From contig QJJF01000004.1 in NCBI GenBank assembly GCA_003202005.1, positions 1-64,000 of the forward strand: a stretch of 64,000 bases of DNA. Reading direction: 5' to 3'. Below, one piece after another: positions 52,431 to 60,205 of the stretch. The notes beneath the pieces are model-generated. The model made no database searches. It worked only from the letters and a program-made list of their open reading frames with translations, and was not told the origin of the DNA. The stretch comes from Williamsia faeni. Lineage in GTDB: Bacteria; Actinomycetota; Actinomycetes; Mycobacteriales; Mycobacteriaceae. A program made the translations under genes and the position numbers. Numbering within the stretch: the stretch's first letter is position 1; the number at the start of each line of letters is the position of its first letter.

Positions 52431-53144
52431 TTAACTCCCAAACCTGAATGGTTCGAAGTCCCACCTCGCGCAGCCGTATCTGATGTCGTCTGCGGTGCCA
52501 AGTATCGCCTGGCTTCCAGCTGTGCCGACGGACACGCCGTAGTCCAGGACCTGGGCACGGGGGTTCAATGCTGAGATTTGGTCAAGCGTCAGCCACGTGT
52601 CTCTGTTCTCCAGTCCCGCGATGGGCTTGGTCGACCACCACCGGCCACGGGCCAGATCATTGCTGTCGACCCAGCCGTTCAACCCTGCATTGTTGTTGTA
52701 TGCCGGCTCCCATACGAGCGTGGTGAAGCCGCTCAGATCGCCTATGCTCTCCGCCCGAGTGATGCGCAACTGGAACGCGGTTTGCCCGCTGTGCAAGAAC
52801 CCGAGGCTCTCCGGGCCGAGAAGGTCGGACAGAGGAGTGCTGATCCCAATGTGGAAGAAGTTCGTCCTTCCGCCCGGTGTCGTGTAGAGATCTAGATACC
52901 CACGTCCCTTTCCGCCTTCAGCTTCGATATACCTCGGCGCCTCCCCATCGATCGGTCGCCAGCCCCAGTCCAGAACGGGGACCGGATAGACGTTCGTGTG
53001 GATGCACGGAAAGCCTGGCGGAAGCAGAGTGATCGGGTCGGAGATATCGGGCGCCGCCGTGGCCGGCGCGCTGATTGCGACGGACGCTGCCACGGCGGTC
53101 GCCGCCGCCACAGCGGCGATCGACCGGAGATACTTGTGGACCAT
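52431..53144 (-). CDS. Secreted beta-rich protein, family member 2
   Basis: A 237-aa paralogue of the protein at 50198-50938. The signal peptide (MVHKYLRSIAAVAAATAVAA, cut near ATAAP) and the C-terminal DDIRYGCARWDFEP are almost unchanged, while about 40% of central residues differ; landmarks such as LSDLLGPESLGFLHSG, GFTTLVWEP, WWSTKPIAGL are kept. Two cysteines (FPCIHT and YGCARW) match member 1. Same RBS (AAGGGG). Function unknown; the pattern of fixed ends and a changed middle suggests diversification of an exposed face. Confidence 0.75.
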   Translation of the reverse strand: MVHKYLRSIAAVAAATAVAASVAISAPATAAPDISDPITLLPPGFPCIHTNVYPVPVLDWGWRPIDGEAPRYIEAEGGKGRGYLDLYTTPGGRTNFFHIGISTPLSDLLGPESLGFLHSGQTAFQLRITRAESIGDLSGFTTLVWEPAYNNNAGLNGWVDSNDLARGRWWSTKPIAGLENRDTWLTLDQISALNPRAQVLDYGVSVGTAGSQAILGTADDIRYGCARWDFEPFRFGS

Positions 53145-53678
53145 GATTTACCCCTTGACCTCGGCTCATGGTACGCATCGGTCTTGACGTCCCAGTGAAC
53201 ACGGATAGTGATGTACTGCAACATAGTTAGAACATAGTTAGAACGTGCGCCAGGCTGGCCGATCCCACGGCGCGCTGTCTCGGGAAATGCGATCGATGCC
53301 GTCGAAGGGACGACCCAACCCGATCGCCGAGCGATCCGTTGGCCGGTTATCCGCCAATTGCACTGACTATTGGTCTACTGCAGAGCGGGTGGAAACCCGG
53401 CTCAATAACCAAACTGTTATCGTTTCGTGATCTGTATTTTCGACCGGGACAGAATAATTCGGGTCATTTCAGTTAATCGCAGATCTCGGAGTGCCGCTTC
53501 CACGCTCGCGCGGTACCGTGTAGATGGCGAAAAGGCGGGTGCCCGCCGCGTGCATCTGCCGAGGTATTCAAAGGTGCACAGCCGTGTTCACCGGTCGGCG
53601 GAAGGCCTTGCGTTCCGGACGCAAGGCGATGACCTGCGGATATTCGCATAATGCGGCCCCTTTTGCCGGGGTCACACC
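53145..53678. other. Gene-free region between secreted protein 2 and tRNA-Cys
   Basis: No gene seen. The first 370 bp match 50939-51290 of the left copy. From about 53515 to 53675 there is sequence absent from the left copy, with a perfect 9-bp stem GCCTTGCGT/ACGCAAGGC (53605-53627) and CCCC...GGGG at 53657-53671, which lies just past the tRNA-Cys 3' end on the minus strand and may end its transcript. Confidence 0.6.
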
Positions 53679-53752
53679 TGGAGCGAGTGACGGGATTCGA
53701 ACCCGTGTAAACGGCTTTGCAGGCCGGTGCCTGACCGCTCGGCCACACCCGC
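53679..53752 (-). tRNA. tRNA-Cys (anticodon GCA)
   Basis: On the minus strand: acceptor GCGGGTG/CACTCGC (one G-T pair), short D stem GCC/GGC, anticodon loop CTGCAAA (GCA, cysteine), T stem ACGGG/CCCGT with TTCGAAT loop, discriminator T and encoded CCA. U73 and a 3-bp D stem are usual for tRNA-Cys. One base pair at the base of the anticodon stem is weak. It lies in the right copy of the duplication; the left copy has a relic. Confidence 0.92.
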
Positions 53753-53835
53753 GTTATCTGAAAACAGATTTCCATTGGCACTGCTCGCCGTCGAGGTTTG
53801 CGACCACGGCGATCTGAACGTTCATCTGGCTAGTC

Positions 53836-53974
53836 TTTCCTGAAGCAATCGTGCCAATAGCGAGCCGTTCGATATGAATTCCGTCCGAAATGAAACTCCT
53901 CCCGAAATGAATTCCTTGCGATAGTGAGCCTGCCGAAATATGAGCCTTCCGAAAGGTATCTTGGGGAAATGAGG
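53836..53974. repeat. AT-rich ~16-bp quasi-repeat array upstream of phoP
   Basis: About nine imperfect units of 14-17 bp with core TNCCGAAATGA: GTGCCAATAGCGAGCC, GTTCGATATGAATTCC, GTCCGAAATGAAACTCC, TCCCGAAATGAATTCC, TTGCGATAGTGAGCC, TGCCGAAATATGAGCC and others. The run ends 6 bp before the PhoP-box-like repeat and is clearly lower in GC than its surroundings. Confidence 0.65.
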
Positions 53975-53979
53975 ACGGT

Positions 53980-53997
53980 TCACAGCAACTTCCCAGC
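53980..53997 (+). promoter_or_regulatory. PhoP-box-like direct repeat before phoP
   Basis: TCACAGC-AACT-TCCCAGC matches the mycobacterial PhoP site, two 7-bp repeats (TCACAGC type) separated by 4 bp, known to occur upstream of phoP itself for autoregulation. It ends 44 bp before the phoP ATG. One base of the second half differs. The left duplication copy has a weaker version (51571-51588). Confidence 0.65.
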
Positions 53998-54041
53998 TCA
54001 CCGGCAGGAAGCCGAAAGTATCACCAGGCATTGTGGGTGTC

Positions 54042-54740
54042 ATGAGTGATCAAGGTGCCCGAGTGCTGGTTGTCGATGACGAGCCGAACATTCGGGAGTT
54101 GCTGTCGGTGTCGCTGAAGTTCCAGGGGTTCGATGTCGAAACCGCTGCCGATGGCCCGAGGGCGCTCGATCGTGCTCGCAGCTTCCGTCCTGATGCCCTG
54201 ATCCTGGACGTGATGATGCCCGGTATGGACGGCTTCGGGTTGCTGCGTCGCCTCCGGGCCGACGGTGTCGAGGCCCCGGCGCTGTTCCTCACCGCGCGGG
54301 ACTCGTTGGAAGACAAAGTGACCGGGCTGACGATCGGCGGCGACGACTACGTCACCAAGCCCTTCAGCCTCGAAGAGGTGGTCGCCCGCCTGCGGGTACT
54401 ACTGCGGCGTGGTGGTTTCGGTGACAACCCGGAACAGAATCCGCGCATCACATTCGCCGACATCGAACTCGACGACGACACCCACGAGGTGTGGAAGAGC
54501 GGCGACCTCGTGGCGTTGTCACCGACCGAGTTCACACTTCTGCGCTACTTCATGATCAACGCCGGAACCGTCCTGTCGAAGCCCCGGATCCTGGACCACG
54601 TCTGGAATTACGACTTCGGTGGCGAGGTCAACGTCGTCGAGTCCTATGTGTCCTACCTGCGGCGCAAGGTCGACACGGGCGACAAACGGCTCATCCACAC
54701 CTTGCGCGGTGTCGGATATGTGATGCGCGAACCGCGGTGA
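54042..54740 (+). CDS. phoP: Two-component response regulator PhoP
   Basis: A 232-aa OmpR-type regulator nearly identical in text to mycobacterial PhoP. Receiver domain 8-120: acidic DDE at 15-17, phosphorylated Asp in LILDVMMPGMDGFG near 60, Lys in VTKPFS near 110. Winged-helix DNA-binding domain from about 135 (LSPTEFTLLRYFMINAGTVLSKP, then VVESYVSYLRRKVDTG). ATG at 54042 is preferred; GTG at 54033 is in frame. Overlaps phoR by 4 bp (GTGA). In mycobacteria PhoPR controls envelope lipids and acid/redox response. A PhoP box and a duplicated region lie upstream. Confidence 0.96.
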   Translation: MSDQGARVLVVDDEPNIRELLSVSLKFQGFDVETAADGPRALDRARSFRPDALILDVMMPGMDGFGLLRRLRADGVEAPALFLTARDSLEDKVTGLTIGGDDYVTKPFSLEEVVARLRVLLRRGGFGDNPEQNPRITFADIELDDDTHEVWKSGDLVALSPTEFTLLRYFMINAGTVLSKPRILDHVWNYDFGGEVNVVESYVSYLRRKVDTGDKRLIHTLRGVGYVMREPR

Positions 54741-56185
54741 CCACCACCGCGGAGGTCACCAGTGCATCGCGGCCACGCCGAGGCGTCCCGCTTCGGGTAT
54801 CGCTGGTGGCCCTGACGCTGGTGCTCGTGACCCTCGGGTTGCTGGTCTCGGGCATCGCGGTCACCACGGCGATGCGGAATGACCTGATGGACCGCACCGA
54901 CAAGTCGCTGCGGGAGGCCGCCGCGGGGTGGGCCAGACCGCGGGCGCTTCCGCCGGGTGAGATGGACTCTCGAGACGTTGACAAGGGCCGTCCACCGACA
55001 CCGTATTACGTTCAGATCAACCGCTCGGACGGTACGACGGTTGTTGTCAACGACACCGGAGAGGAGCCGGATCTGTCTGATCCCACCGAGTTCGGGTCGG
55101 AGCCGGTGACCGTGCAGTCGGCCGACGGTGACGGGCCGCGGTGGCGGGTGGTCGAGACGACTTCACCCTTCGGTACGGCCCTGGTCGCGGTGCAGTTGGA
55201 CGATGTCGATGCCACGCTGAGTCGACTGATCTGGCTGCAGCTGGGGATCGGTGCCGGGGTGATCGTGGTTGTCGGCGCTCTTGGATATCTGCTGGTGCGC
55301 ACCAGTTTACGGCCGTTGGAGCGGGTCGAGAGCACTGCGCACGCCATTGCCGCCGGAGATCTGAATCAGCGCGTGCCACCGGCGGCGGCCAACACGGAGG
55401 TCGGCAGTCTGGCGGCGTCGATCAACACGATGCTGCATCAGATCCAGGGTGCTTTCGCGACGTCTGCGGCCTCCGAGGATCAGGCCCGCCGCTCGGAGGA
55501 GAACATGCGCCGGTTCGTGGCCGACGCCAGCCACGAACTACGCACACCTCTGACGTCGATCATGGGGTTTGCCGAGCTGTACCGACAGGGCGCGATGACC
55601 GATACAAAAGTACTGATGTCGCGTGTCGAAACCGAGGCCGGGCGGATGGGTTTGCTGGTCGAAGATCTCTTGATCCTGGCCAGACTCGATGCGCAGCGCC
55701 CGCTGGAACGTGCGCCGGTGGATCTGCTGGCTCTCGCATCCGACGTGGTGCACAGCGCCAAAGCGAGTGCACCCGACCGAGCCATCTCGGTGGAGGTGTT
55801 CGACGGACCGGGGATTCCCGAGGTATCCGGCGATGCCGCCCGGCTGGCGCAGGTGCTGAGCAACTTGGTCGGCAACGCCATCCTGCACACACCCGACGAC
55901 GCGTCGATCACCGTCCGTGTCGGCACCGTCGACGACGACGCGGTGCTGTCGGTGAGTGACACCGGTCCGGGGCTCAGCGAGCAGGACCGGGCGCGCGTGT
56001 TCGAGCGGTTCTATCGCGCTGATGTCTCGCGCCACCGCACGGACAACTCGTCGGGCAGCGGCCTGGGCCTATCCATTGTCGCGGCACTGGTCGCCGCCCA
56101 CGGAGGCACCGTCGGCGTCGACTCCGAGCCCGGGGCCGGCGCGACGTTCTGGGTACGGATTCCGCGGGACCAGGTCAGTCCCTGA
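54737..56185 (+). CDS. phoR: Sensor histidine kinase PhoR
   Basis: A 482-aa membrane kinase: TM1 about 20-44, extracytoplasmic sensor loop about 45-157, TM2 about 158-184 (LGIGAGVIVVVGALGYLLV), HAMP about 185-240, dimerisation helix with phospho-His in FVADASHELRTPLTS, then ATP-binding N box NLVGNAILHTP, G1 DTGPGLS and G2 GSGLGLSI. It starts with GTG overlapping the phoP stop, so it is the partner of PhoP. The sensor loop differs freely among species and the signal is unknown here. Confidence 0.95.
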   Translation: MTTTAEVTSASRPRRGVPLRVSLVALTLVLVTLGLLVSGIAVTTAMRNDLMDRTDKSLREAAAGWARPRALPPGEMDSRDVDKGRPPTPYYVQINRSDGTTVVVNDTGEEPDLSDPTEFGSEPVTVQSADGDGPRWRVVETTSPFGTALVAVQLDDVDATLSRLIWLQLGIGAGVIVVVGALGYLLVRTSLRPLERVESTAHAIAAGDLNQRVPPAAANTEVGSLAASINTMLHQIQGAFATSAASEDQARRSEENMRRFVADASHELRTPLTSIMGFAELYRQGAMTDTKVLMSRVETEAGRMGLLVEDLLILARLDAQRPLERAPVDLLALASDVVHSAKASAPDRAISVEVFDGPGIPEVSGDAARLAQVLSNLVGNAILHTPDDASITVRVGTVDDDAVLSVSDTGPGLSEQDRARVFERFYRADVSRHRTDNSSGSGLGLSIVAALVAAHGGTVGVDSEPGAGATFWVRIPRDQVSP

Positions 56186-56196
56186 CGTAGTCGGCC

Positions 56197-56622
56197 TCAG
56201 TTGCTGACGTAGTCGCCATGACCGAGGGCGCGCAGTTGTTCCCTGATCTTGTCGGCGGCGGCGTCGAGGGCCGCGGGATCGGGATTCTTTTGCGCGTTCG
56301 CCAGGTCGAAGGTTTCCAGCTGCCACGCCGGGAACACATGAACGTGCAGGTGTGGAACCTCCAGCCCGGCGATCAGCAGTCCCATTCGTGGCGCGTCGAA
56401 GGCCGCTTTCACGGCCAGCCCCACGCTCTGCGCAACTGAGCTGATCTTGCCGAACAACTCCGGATCGACACCTTCCCAGTGATCGATCTCCTGTCGCGGA
56501 ACCACCAGCAGATGTCCGTCGGTCACCGGGTTGATGGTCAGGAACGACACGACGTCGTCGTCCTTCCACACAAATCGTCCGGGGATGTCGCCATTGATGA
56601 TCATTGTGAAAACCGATGCCAT
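56197..56622 (-). CDS. HIT-family nucleotide-binding hydrolase
   Basis: A 141-aa histidine-triad protein: [36 protein letters not shown] is the standard HIT start, and HLHVHVFP near residue 96 is the triad HxHxH with nucleophile His. Such proteins cleave nucleotidyl phosphoramidates and adenylates. ATG at 56622 (MASVFTMI) is preferred over an upstream frame. Located after phoR and on the opposite strand, as Rv0759c in M. tuberculosis. Confidence 0.92.
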   Translation of the reverse strand: MASVFTMIINGDIPGRFVWKDDDVVSFLTINPVTDGHLLVVPRQEIDHWEGVDPELFGKISSVAQSVGLAVKAAFDAPRMGLLIAGLEVPHLHVHVFPAWQLETFDLANAQKNPDPAALDAAADKIREQLRALGHGDYVSN

Positions 56623-56717
56623 GCCCTGACCATATCTCCGCGGGCGATGCGGCACTCATAGGAACCTGGCAGGAAGGGCCAAGGTCTGCGACATCTGCGG
56701 ATTCCACAGTGGATGAC

Positions 56718-57989
56718 ATGACAGCAGACACCATCGACGACGTCCCGGCCGAGGTGGCCACGATCGTCGTCGACCTCACCCCGGCGGCGCCGGTGCTCGA
56801 CATCGTCGTCCCGGTCTACAACGAGGAAGCCGACCTGGGCTCGTGTATCCATCGGCTCTCCGAACACCTCGGCACTCACATGCCGTATTCGGCCCGCATC
56901 ACGATCGCCGACAACGCCAGCAGCGATGGCACATTGGCCATCGCCAAGGAACTGGCGGACTCGATCGGGGACGGTCGGCGGGTCCGGGTCGCCCACCTCG
57001 ATGCGAAGGGCCGTGGCCGCGCACTCAAGGCGCTCTGGCAGCAGAGTGACGCCTTGGTGGTCGCCTACATGGATGTAGACCTCTCGACCGACCTGAACGC
57101 CCTGCTGCCCCTGGTGGCGCCACTGGTGTCCGGGCATTCCGACCTGGCGATCGGCTCGCGGTTGACGCGGTCATCCCGGGTGATCCGCGGGACCAAACGG
57201 GAATTCGTCTCGCGGAGCTACAACCTGATGCTGCGCACCACCATGGGCGCGAGTTTCTCCGACGCCCAATGTGGTTTCAAGGCAGTGCGTTCCGATGTTG
57301 CACGCTCACTGCTGCCGATGATCGACGACACCGGCTGGTTTTTCGACACCGAAATGCTGGTCATCGCGCAGCGCGCCGGTTTGCGGATCGCCGAGATACC
57401 GGTCGATTGGATCGATGATCCCGCCAGCAAGGTCGACATCATCGCGACCGCAATCGAAGACATCAAAGGTTGCTGGCGCGTGGGCCGGGCGCTGGCCGCC
57501 GGACGACTCCCGGTCGCCGAGCTGCGAGAGAGCCTGGGGCGCCATGAGATCGGACCACAGGTTGTCGGTGTCCCGCGCGGGCTGACCGGTCAGCTGGTCC
57601 GATTCTGCATGGTCGGCGTCATTTCGACGGCCGCGTATGCGGTGCTCTATCTTGCGCTGCATTCCATCGTCGGCGCCCAAGCCGCGAACCTTCTCGCGCT
57701 GCTGATCACCGCGGTGTTCAACACCGCAGCCAATCGGGCGTTCACCTTCGGTGTGCGGGGCCGGATCGGCGCCGCCCGGCACCAGCTCCAGGGCATCGTG
57801 ATCTTCGGCTTCGGCTGGATGCTGACCGCCGGATCATTGCTGCTCCTGCACATCTGGGCACCTGAGACGTCCAAACATGTCGAACTGATCGTGCTGGTGG
57901 CGGCGAATCTCGTTGCCACGATCATGCGATTCATCGGATACCGCTTGGTCTTCCGCAAACCACAACACAACAAGGAGGTACCGGCATGA
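56718..57989 (+). CDS. Polyprenyl-phosphate glycosyltransferase fused to GtrA domain
   Basis: A 423-aa protein: residues about 25-260 are a GT2 domain (DIVVPVYNEE near 27, DNASSDGT near 63, catalytic-metal YMDVDLSTDLNAL near 119, GSRLTRSSRVIRGTKREFVSRSYN near 145, DAQCGFKA and W-FDTE) of dolichyl-P-sugar synthase type. About 285-410 is a four-helix GtrA domain that flips or anchors the lipid-linked sugar. It overlaps the GT39 gene by 4 bp, so it should make the lipid donor used by that enzyme. ATG 56718 is preferred. Confidence 0.92.
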   Translation: MTADTIDDVPAEVATIVVDLTPAAPVLDIVVPVYNEEADLGSCIHRLSEHLGTHMPYSARITIADNASSDGTLAIAKELADSIGDGRRVRVAHLDAKGRGRALKALWQQSDALVVAYMDVDLSTDLNALLPLVAPLVSGHSDLAIGSRLTRSSRVIRGTKREFVSRSYNLMLRTTMGASFSDAQCGFKAVRSDVARSLLPMIDDTGWFFDTEMLVIAQRAGLRIAEIPVDWIDDPASKVDIIATAIEDIKGCWRVGRALAAGRLPVAELRESLGRHEIGPQVVGVPRGLTGQLVRFCMVGVISTAAYAVLYLALHSIVGAQAANLLALLITAVFNTAANRAFTFGVRGRIGAARHQLQGIVIFGFGWMLTAGSLLLLHIWAPETSKHVELIVLVAANLVATIMRFIGYRLVFRKPQHNKEVPA

Positions 57990-60112
57990 CGGTGCTGATC
58001 GATCGACCGCCCGCCACGCCCGGACCCGAATCCAATGACGATGCGCTGCCATCGTCGCCCCGGCCGCGGTGGGAATGGCCGGCATTCGGCTTGCTCCTGG
58101 TCGCCACCGCGATCCTGTACCTGTGGAATCTGAGTATCAACGGCTGGGCAAACTCGTTCTACTCCGCGGCAATTCAGGCGGGATCGCAGTCGTGGGAGGC
58201 CTGGTTCTTCGGGTCGTCGGATGCCGCGAACTCGATCACGGTCGACAAACCACCTATGTCACTGTGGATTCCGGGATTGTCCGTTCGGCTCTTCGGGCTG
58301 AACTCGTGGGCGATTCTGGTGCCGCAGGCACTGATGGGTGTGGCCTCGGTCGCGCTGCTCTATTGGATTGTCCGCAAGCGTTTCGGTCCTGTCGCCGGTC
58401 TCATCTCAGGCGCCGCGATGGCACTGACCCCGATCGCGGTACTGATGTTCCGCTTCAACAATCCCGATGCACTGCTGGTGCTGCTGATGATCGCGGCCGT
58501 CTGGGCAACCTTGAAAGCAATCGACGACGGCCGCATCCGGTGGATGATCCTGACCGGCGTATTCGTCGGACTGGGATTCCTGACCAAGCAGATGCAGGTG
58601 TTCCTGGTCATCCCGCCACTGGCGTTGACGTACATCGCTTTTGGGCAGAGGACCTGGTTGATCCGGCTCGGGCATCTGATCGCCGCACTCGGGGCGATGA
58701 TCGTCTCGGCCGGCTGGTGGGTACTGACCGTGGAACTCTGGCCGGCCGGCTCGCGCCCCTATATCGGTGGTTCGCAGAACAACTCGATCCTCGATCTCAC
58801 CTTGGGATACAACGGATTCGGCCGTCTGAATGGAAATGAGACCGGCAGTGTGACCCCTGGCGGCCGCGGAATGGGCGGAACGGAAGCCTTGACCGGGGGT
58901 GCTGCGGGATTTCCCGGTGGCGCCGGCGGTCCCGGTGGAGGCGGCATGTGGGGCGAGACCGGCTGGACGCGGATGTTCGAGGCAGCCCAGGGCGGACAGA
59001 TCGCCTGGCTCATCCCCGCCGCATTCATCTTGGGTATCAGCGCAATCATCCTGCGCGGCAAGGTAGTACGAACCGATAGCAGGCGTGCCCTGCTGGTGGT
59101 GTGGGGTCTGTGGCTGGTGACCACGATGGCGGTGTTCAGTTTCATGGCGGGGATCTTCCACGCGTACTACACGGTCGCGCTCGCCCCGGCGATCGCCGCC
59201 CTCGTGGGTGCCGGTGCAGTGCAGTGCTGGCAGCGCCGTGATCGGTTGTGGGTGCGATTGGTGTTGTCCGGTGCGTCCGTGGCAACGGGTGCGATGGCCT
59301 ACGTCCTGCTGGGCCGTTCCCCGGACTTCCTGCCGTGGTTGTGTTATGTCGTGTTGATCGGATCGATCATCGCCGCGGTCGTGTTGCTCTTCTCGCATCT
59401 GGCGGCACCGGCGCTGCGCCGTGGCGCGCTCGTCGCAGCATTTGTCGCTCTGGCACTCGGGCTGGCCGGTCCGGCCGCTTACGCCATCGATACCGTCTCG
59501 TCGACCCGGTCGGGTTCCATCCCCAGTGCGGGTCCGGCCACCAAAGGCGGTTTCGGTCCGGGCGGTGGGATGCGTCGGATGGCCGGTAACGCCGAGGGCA
59601 TGATGCCGCCCGGGATGACCGGACAACAGGGCATGGCCGGTATGCCCGGGATGCAGAGAACACCGGGCGGTCAAGGTGCGATGCCGGGATTCGGTGGCGC
59701 CACCGATGGCCGGACCCAGATGGGTGAGGCAGGTCAGATGGGTGCTGCGGGTGGCGGATTGCTGGCCGGATCGGAACCGACCGAGGAGATGGTCGCGCTG
59801 TTGAACGACAACGCCGACGACTACACCTGGGTGGCAGCGGCGATCGGCTCGAACAGTGCGTCGGGCTATCAGCTTGCGACAGAGCACCCCGTGATGCCGA
59901 TCGGTGGGTTCAACGGCAGTGATCCGTCGCCGACGCTGGCCGAGTTCCAGGAGTACGTGAACGAGGGCAAAATCCACTACTTCATCTCCGGCGGTGGGCG
60001 GATGGGTGGAAGCGGTGGCACCAGCTCGGCGATCACCGAGTGGATCGAGGCCAACTTCACCAGTAAGACGGTTGGTTCGGTGACCCTCTACGATCTCACC
60101 GAGCCCACCTGA
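57986..60112 (+). CDS. GT39-type membrane glycosyltransferase with Gly/Met-rich region
   Basis: A 708-aa integral-membrane enzyme of the PMT/ArnT-like GT39 family. About ten helices at about 28-510 with a first loop carrying W-NSFYSAAIQAGSQSWEAWFFGSSD and VDKPPMSLWIPGL, in which the acidic Asp of the GT-C active site lies. Two low-complexity Gly-rich stretches occur, one in a loop near 285-325 and a long Gly/Met-rich one near 515-600. The C-terminal domain ends in a compact fold (YQLATEHPVMPIGGFNGSDPSPTLAEFQ). It should transfer sugars from polyprenyl-phosphate to an envelope acceptor, with the donor made by the gene just upstream. Confidence 0.88.
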   Translation: MTVLIDRPPATPGPESNDDALPSSPRPRWEWPAFGLLLVATAILYLWNLSINGWANSFYSAAIQAGSQSWEAWFFGSSDAANSITVDKPPMSLWIPGLSVRLFGLNSWAILVPQALMGVASVALLYWIVRKRFGPVAGLISGAAMALTPIAVLMFRFNNPDALLVLLMIAAVWATLKAIDDGRIRWMILTGVFVGLGFLTKQMQVFLVIPPLALTYIAFGQRTWLIRLGHLIAALGAMIVSAGWWVLTVELWPAGSRPYIGGSQNNSILDLTLGYNGFGRLNGNETGSVTPGGRGMGGTEALTGGAAGFPGGAGGPGGGGMWGETGWTRMFEAAQGGQIAWLIPAAFILGISAIILRGKVVRTDSRRALLVVWGLWLVTTMAVFSFMAGIFHAYYTVALAPAIAALVGAGAVQCWQRRDRLWVRLVLSGASVATGAMAYVLLGRSPDFLPWLCYVVLIGSIIAAVVLLFSHLAAPALRRGALVAAFVALALGLAGPAAYAIDTVSSTRSGSIPSAGPATKGGFGPGGGMRRMAGNAEGMMPPGMTGQQGMAGMPGMQRTPGGQGAMPGFGGATDGRTQMGEAGQMGAAGGGLLAGSEPTEEMVALLNDNADDYTWVAAAIGSNSASGYQLATEHPVMPIGGFNGSDPSPTLAEFQEYVNEGKIHYFISGGGRMGGSGGTSSAITEWIEANFTSKTVGSVTLYDLTEPT

Positions 60113-60205
60113 TCCACCCGATTCTCCGTGTGCGGTCCTGGCCTGGGTCGGGTTGATCCTGGCCACAGGCCGGTGATCGTGAATGGAGAAGGGTGGTCGC
60201 TCGGC

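Larger units (their letters stand above)
51630..54028. repeat. Tandem duplication, right copy (about 2.4 kb)
   Basis: Same order as 49394-51629: winged-helix fragment, terminator, secreted protein, tRNA-Cys, AT-rich quasi-repeats and PhoP-box-like repeat, ending about 15 bp before the phoP start. It is about 150 bp longer because of an extra segment at about 53515-53675. Confidence 0.8.

Noticed and set aside
53515-53675. Small mobile element inside the right duplication copy
   Set aside because: The extra 160 bp has hairpins but no terminal repeats or target duplication, so loss from the left copy is equally likely.
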